Positions 32,843 to 40,308 are shown, counted from the first letter of the stretch. The stretch: 64,000 bases of DNA from Paenibacillus terrae (GCF_005217525.1 NZ_PNXQ01000014.1:273353-337352); one strand, 5' to 3'. Made by a program: numbers and translations. The notes: a model not told the origin generated them from the letters alone.

Positions 32843-33817
32843 ATGAGTAAATTTACTGAAATTCCTGATAAACTTGTAAGACAACTAGCTAAGATCAAAG
32901 AGATAAAAGGGATTAGAGGGAAAGAGATAGAAGAGATTGAACAAGAAATTATAAAGGCTGGTCACGAAAGTGACTTGGAATATCTTAATGATCAACTTGC
33001 TTTTACCGGAAAGATAAGTGGATTAATTATTGAAAAACCAATTGATGCTTTTCCAGAGGATGCTAGCAATGCAGCTAATTTCATTACGCGGCTTAAAGAA
33101 AATAAGCTTATACCTAATGATGTTTCAAAACAGAAAAATTGGTTTGTTGAATATAATGATGAAATAAAAATATGTGGTATTAAAATTGAAGAAGAATCTG
33201 TTTTTATCAGCACAGTTGAAAAGAAAATTAGTACCTATCAAACTGGTTGGAACAAAAGATCGCCTAATGAGTATGCTTATTTCGCGTCCCTAGTTTTTCA
33301 TTTTACCAATCAGTTGATTGAATACAGATGTCCTGTAACTAGCGTTAATAAGTACAAAAAATTTGCATTGAATATTCTAGGCTTAAATGAAAAAGTGGAA
33401 TGTGCCAGGTTGACCAAGCTAACACCTGCTGATGCTCGTAAAGTAAAAGAAAATTTAAAAGGTTCTTATACATCTGAACAAATTTCCATTCCTTTTTCGG
33501 TAGGTTCTATTACGTTTACAAGAGGGAAATCTTCTGTTGATTTGGATATTGATCCTTTAATGGTGATTATGAAACAAGCATTAAACGATGTAAATGTACC
33601 GACAGATGATAAGCTTGATGTTGTTTGTAAATTGGATGATTTTATAGATCAGCGTACAAAGGTTGAGCTTCCTTTTTCATTTGAAATTAACTTGAAGAGT
33701 GGCGGTTTAAAGTTTAAGTCAGGTACTATTACACAAGGCACTATTGATCACGTCGTAGAAGCTATAATCAAAGTCGCCTTTTTGGATAAACAGCAAGATT
33801 TAGCAGCCACAATTTAG
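32843..33817 (+). CDS. Unknown protein, gene 1 of LexA-box three-gene unit
   Basis: A 324-residue soluble AT-rich gene product. The first 60 residues are highly charged and helical (KIKEIKGIRGKEIEEIEQEIIKAG), the middle contains a Trp/Tyr-rich segment (TGWNKRSPNEYAYFASLVFHFTNQLIEYRCP) and the end is beta-rich with repeated Ile/Val strands (SIPFSVGSITFTRGKSSVDLDID; VELPFSFEINLKSGGLKFKSGTI). I recognise no family, catalytic motif or TM helix. RBS TCGGAGG. It is 29 bp before the next gene, under the SOS-type promoter. A sensor or core component of a stress or phage-response unit is an inference from context only. Confidence 0.6.
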   Translation: MSKFTEIPDKLVRQLAKIKEIKGIRGKEIEEIEQEIIKAGHESDLEYLNDQLAFTGKISGLIIEKPIDAFPEDASNAANFITRLKENKLIPNDVSKQKNWFVEYNDEIKICGIKIEEESVFISTVEKKISTYQTGWNKRSPNEYAYFASLVFHFTNQLIEYRCPVTSVNKYKKFALNILGLNEKVECARLTKLTPADARKVKENLKGSYTSEQISIPFSVGSITFTRGKSSVDLDIDPLMVIMKQALNDVNVPTDDKLDVVCKLDDFIDQRTKVELPFSFEINLKSGGLKFKSGTITQGTIDHVVEAIIKVAFLDKQQDLAATI

Positions 33818-33846
33818 ATGCATGACACTAATAGGAGGGGATTAAT

Positions 33847-34233
33847 GTGACAAAACCAATAGCTAAGATAACCTCAGTGCTAGAACAATGGGCGCTTTAT
33901 GATCCTCCTATGGTTGATTTTACGGTTGAAAATGTGCTTCATGCAATTAGATACGAAGCAACTTATGATTACGTGTTGAAATTCCTCATTTCCAGAAATG
34001 GTTTTGAATTAAGTGTTTCACGGGTTTATATGTGTCCTAATAATCACAAGGCGTTTTATTGTGAAGTAGACGAGGAAATTGATGAGTATGATTTGCCGAC
34101 TTGTCATATTTGTGAACAAGAAATTGTTAATGATTTAGATCATAGTTTTTTAGTTTTTAGTTTTACTGATGAATATAGGGAAGATATTAAAAAAAAAGAC
34201 CTCTTCAGATTGAAGAAGCTAGTGTGTCATTAG
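33847..34233 (+). CDS. Unknown zinc-ribbon protein, gene 2 of three-gene unit
   Basis: A 128-residue protein. GTG start behind TAGGAGGGG. The N-terminal half is helical (VDFTVENVLHAIRYEATYDYVLKFLISRNGFEL, which may be a winged-helix). The C-terminal half has four metal-ligand candidates, CPNNHKAFYC and CHICEQE, separated by an acidic Glu/Asp loop, the pattern of a zinc ribbon or rubredoxin-like knuckle. The last codons overlap the start of gene 3, indicating translational coupling. Function unknown. Confidence 0.6.
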   Translation: MTKPIAKITSVLEQWALYDPPMVDFTVENVLHAIRYEATYDYVLKFLISRNGFELSVSRVYMCPNNHKAFYCEVDEEIDEYDLPTCHICEQEIVNDLDHSFLVFSFTDEYREDIKKKDLFRLKKLVCH

Positions 34234-34646
34234 ATGAGCGATATATAGTTAAGACTTTGGGTGATCTTAAGAGGGAAGGTTTAGATATAGATTTATTGCT
34301 TAAAACTATTAATGGGGGCGTAATGATTATGAATATTGATAATAGAAAAAACGTTGTTAACGGCGTTACCGCAACTAATCAACAATTGAATTTTGGTGAC
34401 AGTGTAAGTATGAGTCAAACTGTAGGGGCTTTATCTGAAGATAACATAAAGAAACTTTTTGATGATTTGTATAAAACAATTAAAGATAACGGAGATGAAA
34501 GAGACATAGAGATTGCAGGTAAGGTCGAAGAAAGTATAATGAACAAGAATTGGGATGCAGCTAAAATGATTTTTGGTGCATTACCTAAAGTTATACAAGT
34601 ATCGGCTGCTGGAATTTCTATCGCTAAAGCATTTGGCTGGATGTGA
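34224..34646 (+). CDS. Unknown small protein, gene 3 of three-gene unit
   Basis: A 140-residue protein whose GTG start overlaps gene 2 by 10 bases; an internal ATG at 34323 behind GGGGGC is an alternative. A short helical head is followed by an Asn/Thr/Gln-rich linker (NRKNVVNGVTATNQQLNFGDSVSMSQTV), a charged helical region (LFDDLYKTIKDNGDERDIEIAGKVEESIM) and a hydrophobic C-terminal helix (VIQVSAAGISIAKAFGWM). This head-polar linker-hydrophobic end design resembles small membrane-active effectors in bacterial conflict systems, but I know no named family that fits. Confidence 0.55.
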   Translation: MSLDERYIVKTLGDLKREGLDIDLLLKTINGGVMIMNIDNRKNVVNGVTATNQQLNFGDSVSMSQTVGALSEDNIKKLFDDLYKTIKDNGDERDIEIAGKVEESIMNKNWDAAKMIFGALPKVIQVSAAGISIAKAFGWM

Positions 34647-34689
34647 TTATTTATTTAAACCGACTTGGTACTAGACTATGTTTTATTGG

Positions 34690-34726
34690 GACACCCTGCT
34701 GGCTATGCCGACAGGGTGTCATTTAC
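34690..34726 (+). terminator. Terminator-like hairpin after three-gene unit
   Basis: GACACCCTG ... CAGGGTGTC, 9-bp perfect stem with 13-nt loop and a weak ATTTA tail. Confidence 0.6.
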
Positions 34727-34823
34727 GTGCTGTATGCTATATTAGTTATAAGAGTAACACCTTTGTGTATTGAAATTTATAATTCTTTTTTTGAATGATT
34801 AACCGTAAAACTTGATGTAAAAT

Positions 34824-34857
34824 CCCTACTAACCTTAATTGGTTGGTAGGGCTTTTT
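34824..34857 (+). terminator. Second intrinsic terminator
   Basis: CCCTACTAACC-TTAATT-GGTTGGTAGGG followed by CTTTTT; strong hairpin in a gene-free stretch. Confidence 0.75.
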
Positions 34858-34933
34858 GACATTTTTCCTTAGTTTGCTTTATATTATTGTCGACCAAAAC
34901 GATGCTCCTATAAGCTTGGAAAGGGAGCAAACA

Positions 34934-35031
34934 ATGGACAAACTTTTGTATAAATTTTAATTAGCAGTGGAGTAGTAGTTATTCTTATGATAATTGCGGC
35001 GTACAGCTTTATATTTTATTTATTGGTGTAG
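34934..35031 (+). pseudogene. Frameshifted tiny membrane peptide gene
   Basis: ATG behind AAAGGGAG reads MDKLLYKF then stops. With one extra T at 34957 the frame would continue as LISSGVVVILMIIAAYSFIFYLLV to a stop at 35031, a 31-residue single-TM peptide. The good ribosome site plus hydrophobic continuation argue for a recently broken small membrane protein (toxin-like or phage-like), not recognised further. Confidence 0.45.
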
Positions 35032-35189
35032 AATTAAAAGATATAGCGCAACGAGTAGTTATTACCTTAAGTTAGCGGACTCTGGACTAAAAGAAAATAT
35101 TCAAATAATAAGATTAGACTTTTAGGGGTGTTTTGGTCGGCTCCCTAAATGGGGGCTGATCATGATCATGGCACCTTATAAACAAATAT

Positions 35190-35221
35190 AATTATCTAAT
35201 TGATTAGTTAATTAGATAATT
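35190..35221. repeat. 12-bp perfect inverted repeat
   Basis: AATTATCTAATT and AATTAGATAATT separated by 8 bp, directly abutting the following terminator hairpin. AT-only arms; may be an operator or recombination relic. Confidence 0.7.
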
Positions 35222-35222
35222 G

Positions 35223-35270
35223 CAAAAGAACTCTGCTGGCCTTCACACAGGTCGTCAGAGTTCTTTTGTT
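35223..35270. terminator. Strong bidirectional terminator hairpin
   Basis: CAAAAGAACTCTG ... CAGAGTTCTTTTG, 13-bp perfect stem with T-rich exit. No intact gene ends here, so it probably served a deleted or degraded gene. Confidence 0.8.
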
Positions 35271-35305
35271 GAAGGATTTCTCAAACCATTCACCGAATAG
35301 CTATT

Positions 35306-35366
35306 TGAGGTGATCAGCATGAACCGTACATATAAGTATTTTCGAAAGCACCGTTGTGCAATCTGA
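35306..35366 (+). pseudogene. Broken duplicate of gene start at 36158
   Basis: The 30 bases from 35306 (ribosome site GAGGTGATCAGC, ATG and next codons) match 36158-36187 at 28 positions. The frame MNRTYKYFRKHRCAI stops at 35366; a different frame stays open afterwards (STVVQSESIGDTLLATLGGVF), suggesting a frameshift. A decayed paralogue. Confidence 0.5.
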
Positions 35367-35450
35367 AAGCATTGGTGACACGCTACTGGCTACGTTGGGG
35401 GGTGTTTTTACATTTAAGGGGATAAACATTAAAAGGAAATTAATCAATCC

Positions 35451-35492
35451 AATACAAAAGACTCCATCAATATTGACAGAGTCTTTTGTATT
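35451..35492. terminator. Terminator of PLAT-domain gene
   Basis: AATACAAAAGACTC ... GAGTCTTTTGTATT, 14-bp perfect stem, followed on the minus strand by T-rich sequence. Confidence 0.8.
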
Positions 35493-35512
35493 AATTGTTA
35501 TAAGTTTTGTTA

Positions 35513-36001
35513 TTAGGATGGGAAAAGTGTTTCGGAATCTGCGGAACCGCCATCACCAAGCCAGCGGTTAGGGCCTGCAAATGAGAAAGTTTTCGCGTTT
35601 CCAGTTATTTTAATATTAGCGATTTTCCAACCAGGTTTATATCCAGATCCATCAGTTCTAATCGTAATTTTTCTGATGTCACCAAGGTTGCTGGTGCTGA
35701 TTCTTGTTGTATCAGAATCTCCCTGTTCAAAGCTTCCATTGAGTGTAGCGGTAGCATAATCTCCATTAGAACCATACAGAGTTATAGAAATATTTGAATC
35801 TGTTCCAGCATCTTTAAGATTGGCTGTGTTTACAGTAACAACATATTCAACATTAGCAAAAGGTGTAACTGACTCTATACTTCTACTAGAGTCTTGAAAT
35901 GAACTATAAGTGTCACTTGTGACCTGATCGGCAAAAGAAGGCGCTGCGAAAGCTACAGATGAGATAAACAGTGCTGATGCTAGTAAAGATACTTTTTTCA
36001 T
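35513..36001 (-). CDS. Secreted PLAT/LH2-domain protein
   Basis: A 162-residue exported protein. Signal peptide residues 1-24 (MKKVSLLASALFISSVAFA then APSFA, type I cleavage after Ala). Residues about 50-135 match a PLAT domain: YVVTVNTANLKDAGTDSNISITLYGSNG, then a spacer and IRKITIRTDGSGYKPGWKIANIKI, a beta sandwich that binds lipids or membrane proteins. The C-terminal tail ends NRWLGDGGSADSETLFPS. It may be a bacteriocin-like or stress-induced surface protein; exact role unknown. RBS AAAGGTGGT. Confidence 0.8.
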   Translation of the reverse strand: MKKVSLLASALFISSVAFAAPSFADQVTSDTYSSFQDSSRSIESVTPFANVEYVVTVNTANLKDAGTDSNISITLYGSNGDYATATLNGSFEQGDSDTTRISTSNLGDIRKITIRTDGSGYKPGWKIANIKITGNAKTFSFAGPNRWLGDGGSADSETLFPS

Positions 36002-36170
36002 TAAATTGTTACCACCTTTCTAGTATTTGTATTTAATGTTATACATGTGGCACATACTTGTACATAGTTCTTTGGTTGTGAAGAAGAATATTTTTATTGT
36101 CTTTGTTTGTCATATTTTATCCTTATGTGTCGATATCCTTGTTTCAATATGAATTACTGAGGTGATCAGC

Positions 36171-36377
36171 ATGAATCATACATATAAAGTGTTAAAGTCG
36201 CGTATCGAACTATTTGCAGCAGCATTAAGCCAGGTAAGAGTATATGTAGTAAAGCCGTTGAGTGAGGATATGGTGGGGGTTGTAGACTACCTGTTTGCCG
36301 CACCTGAGGCACAGCGACTTTTTATTTTACATTATAAGGGGAAGTGCCAGCGTCGTTGTCACCAGGTGCAAACATAA
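36171..36377 (+). CDS. Hypothetical small protein (68 aa)
   Basis: ATG 36171 lies behind TGAGGTGATCAGC, an extended ribosome site. The product MNHTYKVLKSRIELFAAALSQVRVYVV... is helical with a basic, Cys-containing tail (KGKCQRRCHQ). Not recognised. A broken relative of its first codons lies at 35306. The combination suggests a small family in this accessory region. Confidence 0.45.
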   Translation: MNHTYKVLKSRIELFAAALSQVRVYVVKPLSEDMVGVVDYLFAAPEAQRLFILHYKGKCQRRCHQVQT

Positions 36378-36402
36378 GTGAAATATAGTGAATATATTTG
36401 GG

Positions 36403-36431
36403 TTGACAGCACATTTGGACAGCAGTATGCT
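36403..36431 (+). promoter_or_regulatory. Promoter of M-box transcript
   Basis: TTGACA (36403-36408), 17 bp, TATGCT (36426-36431), placing the RNA start about 14 bases ahead of the riboswitch. Confidence 0.65.
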
Positions 36432-36451
36432 TGCTAGGGAAATATGGATGT

Positions 36452-36610
36452 CCTCGTTAGGTGAGGCTCCTATACGAACATAAGCCACTGCCCGGAAACA
36501 TCGAAAGATGCCAATGGGTATAACAGGAATTGCCGGATTAAGGCTCTTCTTAATGTGGCTAAAGAACTTTGGTTCTTTTACGTCGTATAGTGCTAAAGCT
36601 CGACTTGGGG
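36452..36610 (+). promoter_or_regulatory. M-box (ykoK) magnesium riboswitch
   Basis: The conserved M-box core is plain: CTCGTTAGGTGAGGCTCC, TATACGAACATAAGCC, CTGCCCGGAAACATCGAAAG, ATGCCAATGGGTA, ACAGGAA, TTAAGGC, TTAATGTGGC and GTGCTAAAGCTCGAC in the canonical order and spacing. Mg2+ binding compacts this RNA and favours termination. The expression platform is the hairpin at 36650-36685. The next substantial gene downstream is the DUF1003 membrane protein at 36932. Confidence 0.93.
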
Positions 36611-36649
36611 GAATCGGATATTTGCATGCCTTATCTTGCATGCAGAACG

Positions 36650-36685
36650 ACGCCCCTTCAGTTGAACTGAGGGGCGTTTTTATTT
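36650..36685 (+). terminator. Riboswitch-controlled terminator
   Basis: CGCCCC-TTCAGTTGAACTGA-GGGGCG followed by TTTTTAT. Its position 40 bases after the M-box core fits the Mg2+-dependent terminator. A preceding GCATGC...GCATGC pairing (36624-36643) may belong to the antiterminator switch. Confidence 0.8.
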
Positions 36686-36778
36686 CAATGTGTTAGGTAT
36701 TGGCAGTGACATGGTTCTTGTGAGATCAGTAAAATATGGAGCCAACAATACGATATGGGAGAGGGGGGTAACCATTCT

Positions 36779-36892
36779 ATGAGTAGTCGAAGTTCGACTG
36801 AACCGGATCCAGAGCCAGTGAGTCTATTGGCAGTCGGGTTAAAACTAGATACCGTAATTGAGTATGGTTGCAGCTCCTCTCCTACGGGGTAG
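36779..36892 (+). CDS. Putative 37-aa leader-region peptide
   Basis: ATG behind GGGAGAGGGGGG reads MSSRSSTEPDPEPVSLLAVG... for 37 codons and stops 40 bp before the DUF1003 gene. Located after the M-box terminator, so it would be made only at low Mg2+. Not recognised; could be chance. Confidence 0.3.
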   Translation: MSSRSSTEPDPEPVSLLAVGLKLDTVIEYGCSSSPTG

Positions 36893-36931
36893 TATTGGGC
36901 CTGACTGCCTTAAAACAAGGAGGTAGTCGAC

Positions 36932-37489
36932 ATGTCAAAAATGAATTTTTTTCAAAAAAAGCAGCAAAATAAAAGTGCTGCTCAAATTCAAGGCTTTGAT
37001 ATTGAATTGAATCCGGAAAATACTCGTCGTATTGATCGGCTAGTCGATAGTTACGAAAATAGCATTCTTTCTCATTTAGATGAAGCGTACCAAAGAACGA
37101 CAAGCTGGCAAGATCGTCTTGCTGATCGGATTGCATCATTCGGCGGTAGCTGGAGATTTATTACTTATTTTGCTATCTTTCTGACCATCTGGATACTCTT
37201 GAACAGCTTGCCGTTTACTCGCTTTCATTTCGATGAACCTCCATTTATCTTGTTGAACTTGTGTTTGTCTTTTATCGCAGCATTCCAGGCTCCAGTCATT
37301 ATGATGAGTCAGAACCGCCAAGCTGCAAGGGATAAGCATGAATCGATCATTGACTTCGCGATCAACTACAAAGCGGAACAAGAGATTGACGATATGCAAA
37401 GCCACCTTCATCGGATCGAAGGCGAGCTGATTGAGATTAAAAAACTTTTACTTGTTCTAAACAACCGAATGAATGAAGAACACAAATGA
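36932..37489 (+). CDS. DUF1003 membrane protein under M-box control
   Basis: A 185-residue protein. Soluble N-terminal part (about 1-75), two TM helices (FITYFAIFLTIWILLNSLP and EPPFILLNLCLSFIAAFQAPVIMMS, the DUF1003 hallmark with PFILLNL and PVIMMSQNRQAARD), then a charged cytoplasmic coiled coil (about 140-185, HRIEGELIEIKKLLLVLNNR). Function of DUF1003 is not established. Control by a magnesium riboswitch strongly suggests a role in Mg2+ or other divalent ion homeostasis. ATG behind AACAAGGAGG. Confidence 0.85.
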   Translation: MSKMNFFQKKQQNKSAAQIQGFDIELNPENTRRIDRLVDSYENSILSHLDEAYQRTTSWQDRLADRIASFGGSWRFITYFAIFLTIWILLNSLPFTRFHFDEPPFILLNLCLSFIAAFQAPVIMMSQNRQAARDKHESIIDFAINYKAEQEIDDMQSHLHRIEGELIEIKKLLLVLNNRMNEEHK

Positions 37490-37596
37490 CCCTTTTGATT
37501 ATATGGAGGCCCCGTAGTAAAGTTTTCACCTGAATCGATTAAGATTAACGGAAGCTATTTTATGAGGAATCAGTTTGAATTAAAAGTAGATGTAAA

Positions 37597-37640
37597 GAAG
37601 GACTCCACTGGTATATAGCCGGAATGGAGTCCTTCATATC
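37597..37640. terminator. Terminator hairpin
   Basis: GAAGGACTCCA ... TGGAGTCCTTC, 11-bp perfect stem, between the DUF1003 gene and the convergent pseudogene. The short stretch before it (37519-37617) has a coding-like frame (FMRNQFELKVDVKKDS) that may be a gene remnant. Confidence 0.7.
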
Positions 37641-37642
37641 AT

Positions 37643-37915
37643 TTATTTAGTTGAATACTTGCTTACTTCAAACGTGAGTATTTTATTGAAGATTACATAG
37701 TCTTTACGGTTGCTGAATGGGCCTTTGTTATTATTGTGCTTGTCAATTGCAAAGAATGAGGCACCTCTACCAGCATCTTTAGCGTCATACCAAGCGATGA
37801 AGGCACTCAGTTCTTTTTTGCTTAAATCGAATTGACCGGAATTGTAATTGGACAGATAACCAATTTTGCATTATCAAAACGAGAGAAATAAAAGCCTGTT
37901 TGTCTCGAATTGCAT
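37643..37915 (-). pseudogene. Frameshifted ~90-aa protein gene
   Basis: ATG behind AAGAGGAGTAGTT starts MQFET. Two frame changes then link GFYFSRFDNAK and IGYLSNYNSGQFDLSKKELSAFIAWYDAKDAGRGASFFAIDKHNNNKGPFSNRKDYVIFNKILTFEV to a stop at 37643. Read in the three frames the pieces form one compact, aromatic-rich protein without signal or TM segment. I do not recognise it. It lies just behind the Imm53 gene on the same strand and might be a second immunity-type protein. Confidence 0.55.
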
Positions 37916-37932
37916 AACTACTCCTCTTGTCT

Positions 37933-38226
37933 TTATTCCAAAGACTCTACCCAGTTTTTAAAAATAATCAGCAACTCATTTAGATTTTGTACACCACCGT
38001 AGCCTTTAAATGTTGTTTCGGCTTTTTTACAATGAATCCAATCTGATTCACTTCGTTCGACAGATATCGGTTCAAAATCTTTTTCAGCCAGTATCGTTCC
38101 TTCTAAATGAATGAATATAGACCAGCCTGGATTATCCAGTGTTAAAATCTGTATTCCTTCTGCATGTTCCCAGACTCCATTACAATGTTGAGCAAACCAA
38201 TTTTGTATCCATGTCATAGTATCCAT
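37933..38226 (-). CDS. Imm53 family immunity protein (orphan)
   Basis: A 97-residue acidic protein matching the Imm53 pattern: WIQNWFAQHCNGVWEHAEGIQILTLDNPGWSIFIHL, then ERSESDWIHCK and FKGYGGVQNLNELLIIFKNWV. Imm53 members neutralise polymorphic toxins of neighbouring cells. No toxin gene lies next to it in the window, so it appears to be an orphan immunity gene, a common arrangement for protection against kin. A GAGGT site is 11 nt before ATG 38226. Confidence 0.8.
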   Translation of the reverse strand: MDTMTWIQNWFAQHCNGVWEHAEGIQILTLDNPGWSIFIHLEGTILAEKDFEPISVERSESDWIHCKKAETTFKGYGGVQNLNELLIIFKNWVESLE

Positions 38227-38285
38227 TGAAGTATAATACCTCTACATAATAGCCTTCGACAATATAAAATAGGGCCGACTTCATT

Positions 38286-39320
38286 CTAAAACAGCCTGCG
38301 GGCTGTTACGAAACGTTGCTGCCATTTATCGTCAAGCGTGTCAAAATGAACGCCGCGTTCTTTGGAGAACGTATGGAGCAATTTGTTGTTCCCCGCATAG
38401 ATAGCCACATGGCCGATCTCCAGCCCGCGTGCGCTGAAGAACAGCAGGTCGCCTTTGCGCAGCTCGTTTAGCCCGACCTTCCGGCCTTCTTTAGCTTGAT
38501 CGTAAGAGACCCGGGGGAGCTCGATGGAGAGCGTATGCCGGAACACTTCCGCTACAAAAGAAGAACAATCAAAGGTCGATGTCTGGCTGGTTGCTGCGCC
38601 GAATTCATAAGGGGTACCGAGGAATTTCTCCCCGTAGGCGATCAGTTCTTCCCCTTGCCGTTCCGCCAGGGATGGGCTGGTATAATCGCTGTATTTTGGT
38701 TTTGCCGATATGTATCCGGTCAGATTGTCTTTGGTGCGCACTTCCAGCCAGAGAGCATTGACCTCGCGGATGACATGAACCTTTTCGCCGCCTGAAATAA
38801 GCCGCAGGGAAGGGGAAGCTCCCGATGAATCTGGCTCGCTGCGCAGGTTGACCCCGGAAAGAACCGTTGTGAAAAAATCGTTCCTGGAGACAATCCGAAT
38901 CGTCCGAGTCAGTGCATCCCACTTCACTGTGCTCCCAAGCGCTTCGCTTACAAAGCGCAGCGGAATCATCGTATTACCCTGAACAATCTGTCCGGGAACA
39001 TTCAGGGACAGCTCATTGCCGTTTAGGGTGGAGGTGAGTTCCCCGATACGGTAGGTCAGCACTGTGTCGTCTTTGGTAGCCGTTACGGTTTTGCTGGATC
39101 CGTTCCAGGAGAGCCTGGCTCCTTGCGCCTCAAACAACTGGCGCATGGGGACGAGCGTTGTCCCGTCTAGCAGCAGCGGCGGGGCGGCAAGCTGGAGCGG
39201 GCGGTCATCCAGATAGACGGTCGTCACTGGAGTCAGCGGCACCGATTTCGCATAAGACGGGTTCGCTTGGAGCTGCGATACGGCCAGTAGAGCCAGCAAT
39301 ACTCCCTTTTTGATTGTCAT
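38286..39320 (-). CDS. Secreted NlpC/P60 endopeptidase with stalk and SH3 domains
   Basis: A 344-residue wall hydrolase. Signal peptide about 1-24; copper-amine-oxidase N1-type stalk about 30-150 (LLLDGTTLVPMRQLFEAQGARLSW and IPLRFVSEALGSTVKWD); SH3b about 158-212; NlpC/P60 about 225-344 with catalytic Cys near 252 in TFDCSSFV and His near 304 in IGHVAIYAGN. It would cut peptide stems in peptidoglycan outside the cell. It is on the same strand as and downstream of murQ, so may supply muropeptide fragments to the recycling genes. RBS GAGGTGATG. Confidence 0.9.
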   Translation of the reverse strand: MTIKKGVLLALLAVSQLQANPSYAKSVPLTPVTTVYLDDRPLQLAAPPLLLDGTTLVPMRQLFEAQGARLSWNGSSKTVTATKDDTVLTYRIGELTSTLNGNELSLNVPGQIVQGNTMIPLRFVSEALGSTVKWDALTRTIRIVSRNDFFTTVLSGVNLRSEPDSSGASPSLRLISGGEKVHVIREVNALWLEVRTKDNLTGYISAKPKYSDYTSPSLAERQGEELIAYGEKFLGTPYEFGAATSQTSTFDCSSFVAEVFRHTLSIELPRVSYDQAKEGRKVGLNELRKGDLLFFSARGLEIGHVAIYAGNNKLLHTFSKERGVHFDTLDDKWQQRFVTARRLF

Positions 39321-39405
39321 GCTGTCATCACCTCGTTGTTGATATGTTCATCTAAGTTGTACGAGGCTGACCTTAATTAGTTGTGTACCAAATATTGGAG
39401 CGATT

Positions 39406-40308
39406 CTAGCTTTCCTTCAAGGCGCCGTGCACGAATCCATCCGCCGCCGTCAACCGGCGATGTGCTTCAGCGGCGTCAACTCCAGCCAGCAGCATAACAA
39501 TCGCCGTCTTCACGTGACCTTCCGATTCATGGAAGGCTTGTTCAATTTGCTCCCCGGAAGCATCTGTAGCCAGTTCGATAATACGCTTGGCCCTGTAGAC
39601 CAGCTTCTCGTTAGAGGGGTTCAAATCGACCATCAGATTCCGGTACACTTTGCCGATACGGATCATTGCTGTTGTGGTCAGCATGTTCAGAATCATTTTT
39701 TGCGCCGTTCCCGATTTCATCCGCGTCGAGCCCATGACAACCTCGGGGCCGACGACGGCTTCAATCGTCAGCTTGCCGAGCCTGGTCATCGGCGTTCCGT
39801 AGTTGTTGCAGAGGCCGATAACCACCGCTCCCCGTTCTCCGGCGCGTTTCATCGCGCCCAGCACATAAGGTGTACGTCCGCTGGCGGCAATGCCGATGAC
39901 GACATCGTTCACGCTGATTGCGGCATCGTCGATATCGGAGGCGCCCAACTCCTCGCTGTCCTCCGCGCCTTCGACCGGGTCCTTGACGGCCCGGAATCCG
40001 CCGGCGATTAAGCCCTGTACCATCTCGGGGGTGGTTCCGTAGGTCGGCGGGCACTCCGAGGCGTCAAGAATGCCGATTCTCCCGCTCGTTCCGGCACCAA
40101 CGTAGAACAGCCTGCCGCCATTGCGGAACGCCTCCACGATAAAGTCGGCTACTTCGGCAATCTGCGGTATCAGACCGTGGATTACCTCGGCGACCTGGCG
40201 GTCTTCATTGTTAATTAGATGCATAATTCCAGCGGAATCGAGATGATCGATTGCATTTGTTTGGTCATTGGGCTGCTCTGTAATCAAACTACCTAAAATA
40301 TGGTTCAT
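39406..40308 (-). CDS. murQ: N-acetylmuramic acid 6-phosphate etherase
   Basis: A 300-residue SIS-domain lyase that converts MurNAc-6-P to GlcNAc-6-P and D-lactate. Phosphate-sugar loop FYVGAGTSGRIGILDASECPPTYG holds Glu85, and the second conserved acid lies in EGAEDS (Glu116); these correspond to the E. coli MurQ catalytic pair by family knowledge. GSTRMKSGTAQKMILN is the late MurQ signature. ATG behind TAGGAGG. Encoded downstream of the kinase, but with its own promoter-like sequence at 40331-40351. Confidence 0.95.
   Translation of the reverse strand: MNHILGSLITEQPNDQTNAIDHLDSAGIMHLINNEDRQVAEVIHGLIPQIAEVADFIVEAFRNGGRLFYVGAGTSGRIGILDASECPPTYGTTPEMVQGLIAGGFRAVKDPVEGAEDSEELGASDIDDAAISVNDVVIGIAASGRTPYVLGAMKRAGERGAVVIGLCNNYGTPMTRLGKLTIEAVVGPEVVMGSTRMKSGTAQKMILNMLTTTAMIRIGKVYRNLMVDLNPSNEKLVYRAKRIIELATDASGEQIEQAFHESEGHVKTAIVMLLAGVDAAEAHRRLTAADGFVHGALKES

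Larger units (their letters stand above)
35032..35450. other. Gene-free accessory stretch
   Basis: Contains the inverted repeat at 35190-35221, a terminator at 35223-35268 and a broken copy of the 36158 gene start at 35306-35366. No intact gene is supported. Confidence 0.5.

Noticed and set aside
36327-36641. 104-codon open frame on the minus strand
   Set aside because: It is the complement of the M-box riboswitch, whose conserved RNA core explains the sequence.
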